Source: Zunongwangia atlantica 22II14-10F7 (GTDB lineage Bacteria; Bacteroidota; Bacteroidia; Flavobacteriales; Flavobacteriaceae). Taken from it: 64,000 nt of DNA. The position numbers and the translations under genes are program-made. How positions within the stretch are numbered: the stretch's first letter is position 1; every line of letters starts with the position of its first letter. The notes under the pieces are model-generated. The model saw only the letters and a list, made by a program, of their open reading frames with translations, was not told the DNA's origin and made no database searches. This document shows, in pieces, positions 1-8,020 of the stretch. Location of the stretch: the NCBI RefSeq assembly GCF_002094855.1, contig NZ_ARYN01000001.1:372001-436000 (forward strand), read 5' to 3'.

Positions 1-11
1 TTTTGGCGAAA

Positions 12-710
12 ATGCAATTTATGAAAGCTAATTTCGCTGAATATATTTCCGGGTTAACTGCAGGTTTTACTCCAGTTGTTGGAGGAGATCTTAAACAGGA
101 AGATTTTATTGCCATCGACCTGTCTGCAAATAACCCGGAACTTTTAAAATTAGAGCAACTTTCTTCTGAAGCCTTTTCGGTATTTATAAATCATAATCTT
201 AAAGTGGCTGGTAAAAAGGTCGCTTTTGGTGGTTATAACGAAGTGAGAAAACTTTATCAGCGTAGCCAGCTTTTCAATAAAAATGTAGATGAATTTTTAA
301 ACCGAAATATTCATATTGGTTTGGATATTTGGACTGCGGAAGGAACCGATGTGCTTGCGGTTTTAGATGGCGAAATTCACAGCTTTCAGGATAATGCTAA
401 TTTTGGCGATTATGGTCCAACAATTATTGTGAAGCATGCGATTGAAGATGAGCAGTTCTATTCACTTTACGGTCATTTAAGCAGAAAGTCATTAGAAAAT
501 CTTCAAGTTGGTCAGGAGGTTAAGGCACAGGAAAAAATAGCCGAACTTGGCGCTGCGCAGGAAAATGGTGATTACGCACCACATTTACATTTTCAGATCA
601 TTAAAGATCTTCAGGAAAATAAAGGAGATTATCCCGGTGTAGCTTCTAAAAAAGACCTGGATTTCTATCTTGAAAATTGTCCCGATCCTAATTTGTTGCT
701 GAAGATTTAA
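12..710 (+). CDS. M23-family (LytM) peptidoglycan metallopeptidase, possibly 5'-incomplete
   Basis: Zinc endopeptidase of the LytM/M23 type, expected to cut peptide cross-links in cell-wall peptidoglycan. From the ATG at 12, the first zinc motif HIGLD lies near residues 101-105, a YGHLS segment near 153-157 and the second HLHF motif near 191-194, so all expected metal ligands are present. The first 90 residues are not a recognised domain and no signal peptide is visible. The reading frame is open to the window edge (a TTG at 3 is also in frame), so the true start could be at 12, at 21 or outside the window. It runs convergently toward the next gene with a 12-base gap. Family call is firm; exact substrate is unknown. 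Confidence 0.85.
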   Translation: MQFMKANFAEYISGLTAGFTPVVGGDLKQEDFIAIDLSANNPELLKLEQLSSEAFSVFINHNLKVAGKKVAFGGYNEVRKLYQRSQLFNKNVDEFLNRNIHIGLDIWTAEGTDVLAVLDGEIHSFQDNANFGDYGPTIIVKHAIEDEQFYSLYGHLSRKSLENLQVGQEVKAQEKIAELGAAQENGDYAPHLHFQIIKDLQENKGDYPGVASKKDLDFYLENCPDPNLLLKI

Positions 711-722
711 TTTTTAGGAAAT

Positions 723-1205
723 TTATTTCTTTTTCCGTTTAGTGATTAATGCTATGACTGCTCCGGTGACGATTCCCATGGCCAGCGCATTAAAAACCTG
801 CATAAAAATATACATTTTCAAGCTATGCATCATTTCGGCATTTTCTGGAGTCATGCCTTGTCTTTCGGAAAGAGTAATCATATTCTGAAGATATTCCGGA
901 CTAATAACCGTCACCGCAAAATATTGAATAAGCGGAGTAAGAACGGTAATCACACCCGTTAAAACCACACCGCTTATAAAACCCTGCTGCCATCCAAATT
1001 TTTCATTTTGGAAATATTTATCACGCTTTTCTTTTAAAGCTGCGTAGTAAATTAAAAAAGCGATTACCGCAAAAAATAAGGAATAAACTCCCTGTACATC
1101 GATATCTTCATCATGCCAACCCATGAATTTTTCAAAAGCGATCCAGATAAGTTGAGCAATCACAAAAGTGACTCCCCATTTAATTTCTACCTTAAATTTT
1201 TTCAT
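723..1205 (-). CDS. DUF4199 family membrane protein
   Basis: A 160-residue integral membrane protein with four hydrophobic segments (about 10-27, 43-58, 76-98 and 132-153) and a lysine-rich C-terminus ending KRKKK, which should face the cytoplasm. The layout matches DUF4199, a family of unknown function common in Bacteroidota and often met next to glycosyltransferase or lipid genes. A charged stretch between the third and fourth segments (SPEYLQNMITLSERQGMTPE) is typical of this family. It stands alone between the convergent M23 gene and the secA 3' region. The family call rests on overall pattern, and no function can be assigned. Confidence 0.75.
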   Translation of the reverse strand: MKKFKVEIKWGVTFVIAQLIWIAFEKFMGWHDEDIDVQGVYSLFFAVIAFLIYYAALKEKRDKYFQNEKFGWQQGFISGVVLTGVITVLTPLIQYFAVTVISPEYLQNMITLSERQGMTPENAEMMHSLKMYIFMQVFNALAMGIVTGAVIALITKRKKK

Positions 1206-1363
1206 TGTGGGTAAACATTTTTAGAGAAACAAAAATAAGAAAGCCATTGCTAAGATTGGATAGTTACAGATAGAATTTTGGACTATTGAAGGATTGGTAG
1301 GTTAGTTTGTTTTGCGTTGTAACGCTATCTTTTATAGAGATAATTGGAAATACTTTTAAATAA

Positions 1364-1393
1364 AAAAGCTGCCTTTTGATAAAGACAGCTTTT
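1364..1393 (-). terminator. Rho-independent terminator of secA
   Basis: Stem AAAAGCTG-C-CTTT, loop TGAT, then AAAG-A-CAGCTTTT, with a single internal mismatch. On the reverse strand the stem is followed by a run of T residues. It lies about 120 bases beyond the secA stop codon and is the first strong hairpin met by transcription leaving secA. Confidence 0.7.
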
Positions 1394-1442
1394 CTTAGAT
1401 TCGATCTATAATTTATTGGCACCGCCAAAGGGTATAATATTC

Positions 1443-1456
1443 CGAGGCTTGCCTCG
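1443..1456. repeat. Short GC-rich hairpin, REP-like
   Basis: Perfect five-base-pair stem CGAGG / CCTCG around a CTTG loop inside an AT-rich intergenic region, next to a second imperfect GC-rich hairpin toward 1505. It has no T-tract, so it is unlikely to be a terminator by itself. It could be part of a dispersed intergenic palindrome, but no second copy was spotted in this window. Confidence 0.35.
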
Positions 1457-1511
1457 AAATTAAAAAATTTTTTCTAGAGAATGCCTTGTGGGCTCACCCC
1501 GAGGTAGTTTA

Positions 1512-4500
1512 CTAAGCCTTTTTAACGACAACCCATTCGCCACTTTCGATTAGCGGAATTGCCTGCTTATATTTTACAGTTTTATTTTCGCCTTTAGTAA
1601 CGTGTTTAATAACAACTCTATCGTTACGACCAATTTTTGGCTGCTCACGAGTGATAGTTTCTGTTACCTGTGGACGCTGAGGTTGCTGTGCACCGCTAGC
1701 AGCTTGTCCTGCTGCACGGCTTTGTGCTGCACGCTCGTCAAGATTCTGAATTTCTTCTTTGGAAGCTTCAATTTTTTCCTGGCGACGTTTTCTGGCCTCG
1801 TGAATATTGGTCATATTTCCTTCAGGAATTTCTCCTTTAAATAGGAAACCAATTACATCACGGTTTACATCTTCTAACATCGCTTTAAATAATTCGAAAG
1901 CTTCGAATTTATAAATTAATAAAGGATCTTTTTGCTCGTGTACCGCTAACTGAACACTTTGTTTTAGTTCGTCCATCTTACGAAGATGCGTTTTCCATGC
2001 ATCATCGATAATGGCTAAAGTGATATTCTTCTCGAAATCCTTGATCAATTGCTCACCTTTTGTTTCGTAAGCTTTTTCAAGATTCGTAACTACCTGAAGT
2101 GTTTTTTGCCCATCTGAGAATGGAACCGAAATTCTTTCGAAATTATTGGTTTCATCTTCATAAACCTGCTCGATCACAGGATATGCTCTGGCTGCACTAT
2201 TCTTCGTTTTTTCCTGATAATGTGCGTAAGCCGCTTTATAAACTTCGCCAGCGATCTTTTGAGAATTCATTTTCCCAAAGTCATCTTCAGAGATTGGCGA
2301 ACTCATAGAGAAGTAACGAATTAATTCGAATTCGAAATTCTTGTAATCGTTGGCTTGTTTATTCGTTTCAGAAATTAATTCAGAAATATCGAATATCATA
2401 TTGGCAAGGTCTACACGTAAACGCTCACCAAATAAGGCATGGTAACGACGTTTGTAGATCACTTCACGCTGCGCATTCATCACATCGTCATATTCTAACA
2501 GACGTTTACGAATACCAAAGTTATTTTCTTCAACTTTTTTCTGCGCTCTTTCGATAGATTTAGAAATCATCCCATGTTGGATCACTTCGCCTTCTTCAAG
2601 ACCCATACGATCCATAAGCTTGGCAATTCTTTCAGATCCAAACAAACGCATTAAGTTATCTTCCAACGATACGTAGAACTGAGAACTACCTGGATCTCCT
2701 TGTCTACCTGCACGACCTCTTAACTGGCGGTCTACACGACGAGAATCGTGACGCTCTGTACCAATGATTGCTAAACCACCGGCGTCTTTTACTTCTTTAG
2801 AAAGTTTAATATCGGTACCACGACCTGCCATGTTGGTTGCGATGGTTACGATACCACCTTTACCAGCTTCAGCAACAATATCTGCCTCTTTTTTATGCAA
2901 TTTCGCATTTAAGACATTGTGAGGTACATTTCTAAGTTTAAGCATTCTACTTAAAAGCTCAGAAATTTCTACGGAAGTTGTACCAATTAGCACCGGTCTT
3001 CCTGCTTTAGAAAGATCGGTTACATGGTCGATTACCGCATTATATTTTTCACGTTTTGTTTTGTAAACAAGATCGTCTTTATCGTTTCTGGCAATAGGTC
3101 TGTTTGTTGGAATTTCAACAACATCAAGTTTGTATATTTCCCAGAATTCTCCAGCCTCGGTCACCGCAGTACCCGTCATACCCGAAAGTTTACGGTACAT
3201 CCTGAAGTAATTTTGAAGCGTTACCGTAGCAAAAGTTTGCGTAGCATCTTCAATCTTTACATTTTCTTTCGCCTCGATCGCCTGGTGTAAACCATCGCTA
3301 TAACGACGCCCGTCCATAATACGACCGGTTTGCTCGTCTACGATTTTAACTTTGTTATCCATTACCACATATTCGGTATCTTTTTCGAATAGGGTATAGG
3401 CTTTTAAAAGTTGGCGAAGGGTGTGAATACGTTCACTTTTTACACTATAATCGCGGAAAAGTTCTTCTTTTTTCTCAGCTTCTTCTTCTTTAGAAAGGCC
3501 AGCATTTTCGATTTTGGCGATTTCCATACCAATTTCGGGCATTACGAAGAAGTTAGGATCATCCTGTCCAGAAAGATATTCGATACCTTTATCGGTAAGA
3601 TCGATCTGGTTATTTTTTTCTTCAATAGTAAAATACAATTCGGCATCAACCTTAGGCATTTCGCGGTTGTTGTCCTGCATGTAATGGTTTTCTGTCTTCT
3701 GAAGAATTTGTTTTACACCTTCCTGACTTAAATACTTTATTAAAGCTTTATTCTTCGGAAGTGCTCTGTAAGCACGTAAAAGTTGCAGTCCGCCTTCTTT
3801 TTGGTCACCTTCAGCAATTAATTTTTTAGCAGCCTGAAGAAATTCTGTCGCCTTTTTACGCTGAATTTCATAAATATTGGCAACAGCAGGTTTTAACTGA
3901 TCAAATTCGTGTACATTTCCTTTAGGAATAGGTCCTGAAATGATAAGTGGTGTACGAGCATCATCAATTAAAACAGAATCCACCTCATCGACGATTGCAT
4001 AATTATGTGGACGCTGTACCAGGTCGTCTGGTGCATGAGACATATTATCTCTTAAATAGTCAAAACCAAATTCGTTATTGGTTCCGTAGGTAATATCTGC
4101 ATTATAAGCTTTTCTACGTGAAGCCGAATTAGGGCGGTGATAATCAATACAATCTACGCTTAAACCATGAAATTCGAAAATTGGCGCCATCCAGGCACTA
4201 TCACGTTTTGCAAGATAATCGTTAACTGTTACCAGGTGAACCCCATTACCGGTAAGCGCGTTAAGATAAACAGGAAGTGTAGCCACAAGTGTTTTACCTT
4301 CCCCGGTTTGCATCTCTGAAATTTTACCTTGGTGCATTGCTACACCACCAATTAACTGCACATCGTAGTGAACCATATCCCAGGTTACCGGTTTACCGGC
4401 AGCATCCCATGAATTGTTCCAGATAGCTTTATCGCCTTCAAGATTCACATAATCTTTATCTGCAGAGATCTCACGATCAAAAGCAGAGGCTGTAACTTCT

Positions 4501-4886
4501 AAAGTAGGATTGGCTGCAAATCGTTTTGCAGTTTCCTTTACAGTAGCAAAAGCTTCTGGTAAAATTTCATTTAAAACACCTTCTGAAATTTCGTACGCCT
4601 TATCTTTAAGTCCGTCGATTTCAGCATAGATATCTTCTTTACGCGTAATATCATCAGATTCTTCAGCTTCTTTTTCAAGATTTTCAATCTGTTGATTTAC
4701 ATCTTTTAAAGCTTCAGATATTTTTGATTTAAATTGTGTAGTCTTAGCGCGAAGCTCGTCCAAACTCAATGCCTCAAAATCTGCTTCGAGCGCTTTAATT
4801 TTATTTACAATAGGTTGTATTTCTTTGACATCCTTTTTGGATTTGTCGCCAACAAATACTTTTAATACAGATTCTAAAAAACTCAT
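1512..4886 (-). CDS. secA: Preprotein translocase ATPase SecA
   Basis: Motor ATPase that drives unfolded preproteins through SecYEG. Walker A GEGKT is at residues 195-199, the Walker B/DEVD segment VDEVDSVLIDDARTP at 299-313, and the second helicase domain carries the TNMAGRGTDIKL and QLRGRAGRQGDPG motifs. At 1124 residues it is over 200 longer than the roughly 900-residue E. coli protein. Part of the extra length lies inside the preprotein-binding region (about 330-470), as usual in Bacteroidota. The C-terminal zinc-binding CxCx tail of proteobacterial SecA is absent; the protein ends IPLIESGEWVVVKKA after an alanine/glutamine-rich linker. It has its own promoter-like box at 4909-4916 and terminator at 1364-1393. 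Confidence 0.97.
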   Translation of the reverse strand: MSFLESVLKVFVGDKSKKDVKEIQPIVNKIKALEADFEALSLDELRAKTTQFKSKISEALKDVNQQIENLEKEAEESDDITRKEDIYAEIDGLKDKAYEISEGVLNEILPEAFATVKETAKRFAANPTLEVTASAFDREISADKDYVNLEGDKAIWNNSWDAAGKPVTWDMVHYDVQLIGGVAMHQGKISEMQTGEGKTLVATLPVYLNALTGNGVHLVTVNDYLAKRDSAWMAPIFEFHGLSVDCIDYHRPNSASRRKAYNADITYGTNNEFGFDYLRDNMSHAPDDLVQRPHNYAIVDEVDSVLIDDARTPLIISGPIPKGNVHEFDQLKPAVANIYEIQRKKATEFLQAAKKLIAEGDQKEGGLQLLRAYRALPKNKALIKYLSQEGVKQILQKTENHYMQDNNREMPKVDAELYFTIEEKNNQIDLTDKGIEYLSGQDDPNFFVMPEIGMEIAKIENAGLSKEEEAEKKEELFRDYSVKSERIHTLRQLLKAYTLFEKDTEYVVMDNKVKIVDEQTGRIMDGRRYSDGLHQAIEAKENVKIEDATQTFATVTLQNYFRMYRKLSGMTGTAVTEAGEFWEIYKLDVVEIPTNRPIARNDKDDLVYKTKREKYNAVIDHVTDLSKAGRPVLIGTTSVEISELLSRMLKLRNVPHNVLNAKLHKKEADIVAEAGKGGIVTIATNMAGRGTDIKLSKEVKDAGGLAIIGTERHDSRRVDRQLRGRAGRQGDPGSSQFYVSLEDNLMRLFGSERIAKLMDRMGLEEGEVIQHGMISKSIERAQKKVEENNFGIRKRLLEYDDVMNAQREVIYKRRYHALFGERLRVDLANMIFDISELISETNKQANDYKNFEFELIRYFSMSSPISEDDFGKMNSQKIAGEVYKAAYAHYQEKTKNSAARAYPVIEQVYEDETNNFERISVPFSDGQKTLQVVTNLEKAYETKGEQLIKDFEKNITLAIIDDAWKTHLRKMDELKQSVQLAVHEQKDPLLIYKFEAFELFKAMLEDVNRDVIGFLFKGEIPEGNMTNIHEARKRRQEKIEASKEEIQNLDERAAQSRAAGQAASGAQQPQRPQVTETITREQPKIGRNDRVVIKHVTKGENKTVKYKQAIPLIESGEWVVVKKA

Positions 4887-4908
4887 AGTTTTTCCATTAT
4901 TAGGGGTT

Positions 4909-4916
4909 CAAAGGTA
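4909..4916 (-). promoter_or_regulatory. Bacteroidota -7 box TACCTTTG upstream of secA
   Basis: A perfect match to the Bacteroidota TAnnTTTG -7 element, 23 bases before the secA start codon. Initiation would give a leader of roughly 15 bases. No clear TTG -33 element was found at the usual distance. It lies directly beyond the terminator hairpin of the upstream DUF2795 gene, so secA is probably transcribed independently. Confidence 0.45.
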
Positions 4917-4924
4917 AGCAAAAA

Positions 4925-4952
4925 AAAAGCCTCATTAATAAATGAGACTTTT
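4925..4952 (-). terminator. Rho-independent terminator after the DUF2795 gene
   Basis: Stem AAAAG-C-CTCATT, loop AATA, AATGAG-A-CTTTT, one mismatch, followed on the reverse strand by an uninterrupted T-run (A-run at 4918-4928 on the given strand). It sits 23 bases past the stop codon of the 73-residue gene and just before the secA promoter box. Confidence 0.75.
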
Positions 4953-4975
4953 AACTTTATGCGTACAAATGTGAT

Positions 4976-5197
4976 TTAATATTCATCTTCATTCCACAGA
5001 TAATCATCATCTGTTGGATAATCCGGCCATATTTCTTCGATAGAATCATAAGAGTCACCTTCATCTTCAATAGCTTGTAGGTTTTCAACTACTTCTAGCG
5101 GTGCTCCTGTTCTAATGGCGTAATCAATTAACTCATCTTTGGAGGCCGGCCATGGTGCATCACTTAAATAAGATGCTAATTCTAAAGTCCAGTACAT
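4976..5197 (-). CDS. DUF2795 family small acidic protein
   Basis: A 73-residue soluble, strongly acidic protein, with about a third Asp/Glu in its C-terminal half. The N-terminal pattern YWTLELASYLSDAPWPASKDELIDYAIRTGAP matches the small Bacteroidota proteins placed in DUF2795, whose fold is predicted helical and whose function is unknown. It is flanked by its own promoter (TTG-N19-TATTTTTG, 5223-5252) and its own terminator, so it is monocistronic. Its place directly upstream of secA, with a terminator between, gives no sign of a shared function. Confidence 0.8.
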   Translation of the reverse strand: MYWTLELASYLSDAPWPASKDELIDYAIRTGAPLEVVENLQAIEDEGDSYDSIEEIWPDYPTDDDYLWNEDEY

Positions 5198-5222
5198 TAG
5201 TTAATCGGGTTTTTAATTTCTG

Positions 5223-5252
5223 CAAAAATAATTTTTTTACTGAAATACCCAA
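5223..5252 (-). promoter_or_regulatory. Bacteroidota-type promoter of the DUF2795 gene
   Basis: On the reverse strand a TTG (5250-5252) is followed after exactly 19 bases by TATTTTTG (5223-5230). This fits the TTG-N19-TAnnTTTG rule for Bacteroidota housekeeping promoters. It lies 25 bases before the start codon at 5197. Confidence 0.6.
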
Positions 5253-5352
5253 GAAAAAAGTCTGTTTTTTAACCAATATTGTTAAGAACATAAGCAAAAG
5301 CGCCAAAAGCTTAGTAAATACGGCAATCTTTCACTTTTAATCTGCTGAATTT

Positions 5353-5925
5353 CTAGGATTTTTTTGGAATCCATTTAATTTCTTCAGCCTGCAGTTGTTT
5401 AGTCAATAGTCGTGCCAGCACGAAGAGGTAGTCAGAGAGTCGGTTTAAGTATTTTAAAACTTCTTCATCAAAAACTTCTTCGTTGTATAGTGCTGTACTT
5501 AAGCGTTCTGCGCGCCTGCAAACGCATCTGGCGATGTGACAGAATGACACGCTTTGATGCCCGCCTGGTAAAATGAAATGAGTCATCTCTGGAAGTTCTT
5601 CATTCATTCTATCCATTTCGGTTTCTAATAAATGAATATCCTCTTCAGAAATTCGCGGAATATTAAGGCGAGATTTGCCATTTTTTAAGGTTGCTTTTTC
5701 TGGATCTGTTGCCAGTATAGAGCCTATGGTAAAAAGTTTATGCTGAATTTCAAGTAAAACTTCCGCAGTAATAGTATCGATTTTTTGATCTCGAATAAGA
5801 CCAATATGGGCGTTAAGTTCGTCTACAGTGCCGTAACTCTCGATGCGAATATGATGTTTAGGAACGCGGGTGCCACCAAATAATGCAGTAGTGCCTTTGT
5901 CTCCTGTTTTTGTATAAATTTTCAT
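5353..5925 (-). CDS. Cob(I)alamin adenosyltransferase, PduO type
   Basis: Transfers the adenosyl group of ATP to cob(I)alamin to make adenosylcobalamin, the cofactor of enzymes such as methylmalonyl-CoA mutase. The N-terminal ATP-binding signature TKTGDKGTTALFGG (about 5-18), the YGTVDELNAHIG segment (about 31-42) and the late Arg-rich helix RCVCRRAERL are all present. The 190-residue length matches the PduO/MMAB trimeric family rather than the CobA (BtuR) family. A TAACTTTG box at 5967-5974 suggests its own promoter even though a small membrane-protein gene lies 58 bases upstream on the same strand. No other cobalamin gene is in the window, so this is probably a salvage enzyme. Confidence 0.93.
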   Translation of the reverse strand: MKIYTKTGDKGTTALFGGTRVPKHHIRIESYGTVDELNAHIGLIRDQKIDTITAEVLLEIQHKLFTIGSILATDPEKATLKNGKSRLNIPRISEEDIHLLETEMDRMNEELPEMTHFILPGGHQSVSFCHIARCVCRRAERLSTALYNEEVFDEEVLKYLNRLSDYLFVLARLLTKQLQAEEIKWIPKKS

Positions 5926-5966
5926 TCAGTAATTTTTTCAGAAGAACTTTAAGAAAAGCGAAGTTA

Positions 5967-5974
5967 CAAAGTTA
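5967..5974 (-). promoter_or_regulatory. -7 box TAACTTTG upstream of the adenosyltransferase gene
   Basis: Perfect TAnnTTTG match, 42 bases before the start codon. It sits inside a 13-base sequence (CTTAACTTTGTAA on the reverse strand, 5964-5976) repeated exactly at 6181-6193 in front of the preceding small gene. No well-spaced TTG -33 element was identified. Confidence 0.4.
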
Positions 5975-5983
5975 AGGGAGCAA

Positions 5984-6157
5984 TTATTTGGTTTCTTTCT
6001 CTTTTTCTTCTTCTTTTTTGCGCGCCTGATATCTACGGCGAAAATCTAAATTTTGGCTTCTTCTTTTTTTTCGTTGCTTGGCGCCCATTGAAAACGCAAG
6101 TAATCCAACTGCAATAATGATAAGATAAATATAGGTTTCCTGATCTAGATCGAACAC
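5984..6157 (-). CDS. Small single-pass membrane protein with a basic tail, GTG start
   Basis: A 57-residue reading frame found by reading the gap. It begins at a GTG (complement of 6155-6157), as no ATG is available before an in-frame stop upstream. The N-terminus FDLDQETY is followed by one hydrophobic segment (about 10-24, IYLIIIAVGLLAFSM). The remaining 30 residues are very rich in Arg, Lys and Glu, and the protein ends EEEKEKETK. By the positive-inside rule the charged tail should be cytoplasmic. A -7 box lies 27 bases upstream. Amino-acid pattern and promoter support a real gene, but no family was recognised. It may be co-transcribed with the adenosyltransferase. Confidence 0.55.
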   Translation of the reverse strand: MFDLDQETYIYLIIIAVGLLAFSMGAKQRKKRRSQNLDFRRRYQARKKEEEKEKETK

Positions 6158-6183
6158 AAGCTTAAGATTCTAAGTTATGCTTA

Positions 6184-6191
6184 CAAAGTTA
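6184..6191 (-). promoter_or_regulatory. -7 box TAACTTTG upstream of the small membrane protein
   Basis: Perfect TAnnTTTG match with a TTTG about 15 bases further upstream on the reverse strand, slightly closer than the usual 17-21. The distance to the GTG start at 6157 allows a leader of about 20 bases. The 13 bases around it are identical to those at 5964-5976. Confidence 0.4.
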
Positions 6192-6304
6192 AGATTTTAT
6201 AGAAAGCAAATAGCTGTAAACTCTTAGGAGTTTATTTTTGAAATTGAAAAAGTTTTGATAAGTATTATAAAAAATAGCCTATTTGGGAATGCTGAAAAAC
6301 AGTT

Positions 6305-7009
6305 CTACTCACTACTCACCATTTCTTTTCTAGTATCACTTTCAATCACTCCGTCACGAAGTCTTATCACTCTGTGCGCGTGCTCTGCAATATCTTCTTC
6401 GTGAGTTACCAGAATAACGGTATTTCCGGCTGCATGAATTTCATCAAAAAGATTCATGATTTCTACGGAAGTTTTAGAGTCTAGGTTTCCCGTAGGTTCA
6501 TCGGCAAGGATGATAGAAGGTTTATTTACTAAAGCTCGTCCCACCGCTACACGTTGGCGTTGCCCACCTGAAAGTTGGTTGGGTTTGTGATCCATACGAT
6601 CGCCAAGGCCAACATTATTTAAAACCTCTTCAGCTCTCTTTTTACGATCTGCCTTAGAATAACCAGCGTAGATCATAGGTAATGCCACATTATCCAACGC
6701 AGTAGTTCTTGGTAAAAGGTTAAACGTCTGGAAAACAAAACCAATTTCTTTATTTCGAACTTCGGCAAGTTCGCTGTCGGTCATCTGGCTTACATCTTTT
6801 CCGTTTAAAATATAAGAACCACCGGTTGGTGTATCCAAACATCCCAGTAAATTCATTAAAGTTGATTTTCCTGAACCCGAAGGCCCCATAAATGCTACGT
6901 ATTCGCCGCGATTTATATCCAGATCGATACCTTTAAGTACTTTTACAACTTCCTGTCCTAAAGGGAAATTTCGAATAATATTTCGAATTTCGATAACCTT
7001 ATTGCTCAT
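6305..7009 (-). CDS. ABC transporter ATP-binding protein, LolD/MacB type
   Basis: Cytoplasmic ATPase of the MacB/LolD/FtsE class, which works with FtsX-like permeases in lipoprotein release, macrolide or peptide export, or envelope remodelling. Walker [10 protein letters not shown] is at 42-50, the Q-loop in [10 protein letters not shown] near 90-98, the signature LSGGQ at 146-150, Walker B ILADEP at 167-172 and the switch His in LVTHE. The 234-residue length is normal. The [18 protein letters not shown] segment is characteristic of the class. No permease gene lies beside it; the nearest upstream gene is a methyltransferase 44 bases away. The partial FtsX-like gene at the far right end of the window is too distant to be assumed its partner. 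Confidence 0.9.
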   Translation of the reverse strand: MSNKVIEIRNIIRNFPLGQEVVKVLKGIDLDINRGEYVAFMGPSGSGKSTLMNLLGCLDTPTGGSYILNGKDVSQMTDSELAEVRNKEIGFVFQTFNLLPRTTALDNVALPMIYAGYSKADRKKRAEEVLNNVGLGDRMDHKPNQLSGGQRQRVAVGRALVNKPSIILADEPTGNLDSKTSVEIMNLFDEIHAAGNTVILVTHEEDIAEHAHRVIRLRDGVIESDTRKEMVSSE

Positions 7010-7053
7010 AGAAAATCAATTTATAAAGGTATGACGCTAAGATTTTGTTTTTG

Positions 7054-7824
7054 TTACAATCTAATTTTAAAATGTTCTTTTGCCTGTTCTTTTCTGAAGA
7101 AAACCAAGCCTAAATAAAACGTATCTATCGTAACCTGAACTTTTGGATGTTTCTTGATCTCTTTCCAGGCATCTTCCATTTCTTCGGAAAGGTGAATGTC
7201 ATCAAAAACAAAAACCGAATCGTTATGCGCAGTTGGCAGCAATGTTTCGAAATACTGAAGTGTAGCCGATTTTTGATGATTTCCGTCAAAATAAATAAGA
7301 TCGAATTTTGCCGAATTTGAGAAATTAAATAGATACTGCTGAAATTCACCAATTTTGAGTTCAATATTTTTGAACCTGAATTTATCGAATTGCTGTTTGG
7401 CGATATTCGCGGTTTCGGGGCAACCTTCTATGGTAGTTAATTTCACGTTTTCTGCGGAAGCAATAGCAGCTGACGCAATTCCTAAACTGGTGCCAAGCTC
7501 CAAACAGTTATTTAGCTGAAGATACTGAGTGATTCTGAATAAAATTTTTGACTTTTTTGAAGTAATTCCGGCGACTTTGGCAATTTTAGAGATCTTTCTT
7601 TGATTGCTTTTAAAGATTCGGCTACCCGCACCAAAATCGGTTACCGTAATCTCATTTTGGTTATTTAAAAGCTCCTTTTTATAGTTTTTGATTTTGGAAT
7701 ATTCCGCATACTTTTTTTTATCGTAAAAACAATTGGTCACCAGGTCATAAACAAAAGGCGAATGCAGTCCGTGCTGATTTTGTGACGAAAAAAGGAATTT
7801 TATATAAGCTTTTAGTTGATGCAA
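7054..7824 (-). CDS. Class I SAM-dependent O-methyltransferase-like protein
   Basis: A 256-residue Rossmann-fold methyltransferase. The N-terminus carries the signature HGLHSPFVYDLV (about 18-29) seen in a Bacteroidota-specific group. The SAM-binding glycine motif LELGTSLGIA is at 108-117, an acidic residue ends strand two (TTIEG), and the post-motif IYFDGNH resembles the metal/substrate region of catechol-type O-methyltransferases. The substrate is unknown. It may be co-transcribed with the downstream ATPase (44-base gap). The short upstream gap to the ABC-F gene (7825-8020) holds nothing recognisable. Confidence 0.8.
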   Translation of the reverse strand: MHQLKAYIKFLFSSQNQHGLHSPFVYDLVTNCFYDKKKYAEYSKIKNYKKELLNNQNEITVTDFGAGSRIFKSNQRKISKIAKVAGITSKKSKILFRITQYLQLNNCLELGTSLGIASAAIASAENVKLTTIEGCPETANIAKQQFDKFRFKNIELKIGEFQQYLFNFSNSAKFDLIYFDGNHQKSATLQYFETLLPTAHNDSVFVFDDIHLSEEMEDAWKEIKKHPKVQVTIDTFYLGLVFFRKEQAKEHFKIRL

Positions 7825-8020
7825 GGTTTAGTTAGAAGTTTATGTTTCAATGATCAATAAACAATGATTATTAATCAATTTTAATTTTTTAGCAGCTACA
7901 AAAAATCAGTCTAAAATTATATAATTTCGATTCTTAAGAAGCATCGCTCATTTTCAAATTAATTCAAAATTCAAAATAATATGTTTATACTCTAACAACG
8001 AAGTGGTTTTGATCCAAATA

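Larger units (their letters stand above)
1206..1511. other. Intergenic region downstream of secA with structured elements
   Basis: No coding sequence is supported here. The region holds the secA terminator hairpin (1364-1393) and, nearer the secA stop codon, a GC-richer block (about 1443-1505) with a short perfect hairpin CGAGG-CTTG-CCTCG at 1443-1456 and a second CCTCGGGG...CCC...AGG pairing on the reverse strand. The block is unlike the AT-rich surroundings and resembles a dispersed palindromic repeat. The 1206-1360 part also serves as upstream region of the DUF4199 gene; no convincing promoter was seen there. Confidence 0.5.

Noticed and set aside
2099-3731. Open reading frames antisense to secA (2099-2308, 3024-3290, 3411-3731)
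   Set aside because: They lie fully within secA on the other strand, have no recognisable motif and low-complexity Phe-rich products typical of antisense frames.
7825-8020. Small gene or RNA between the methyltransferase and ABC-F genes
   Set aside because: No open frame with a plausible start or structured element was found; the gap is plain AT-rich sequence.
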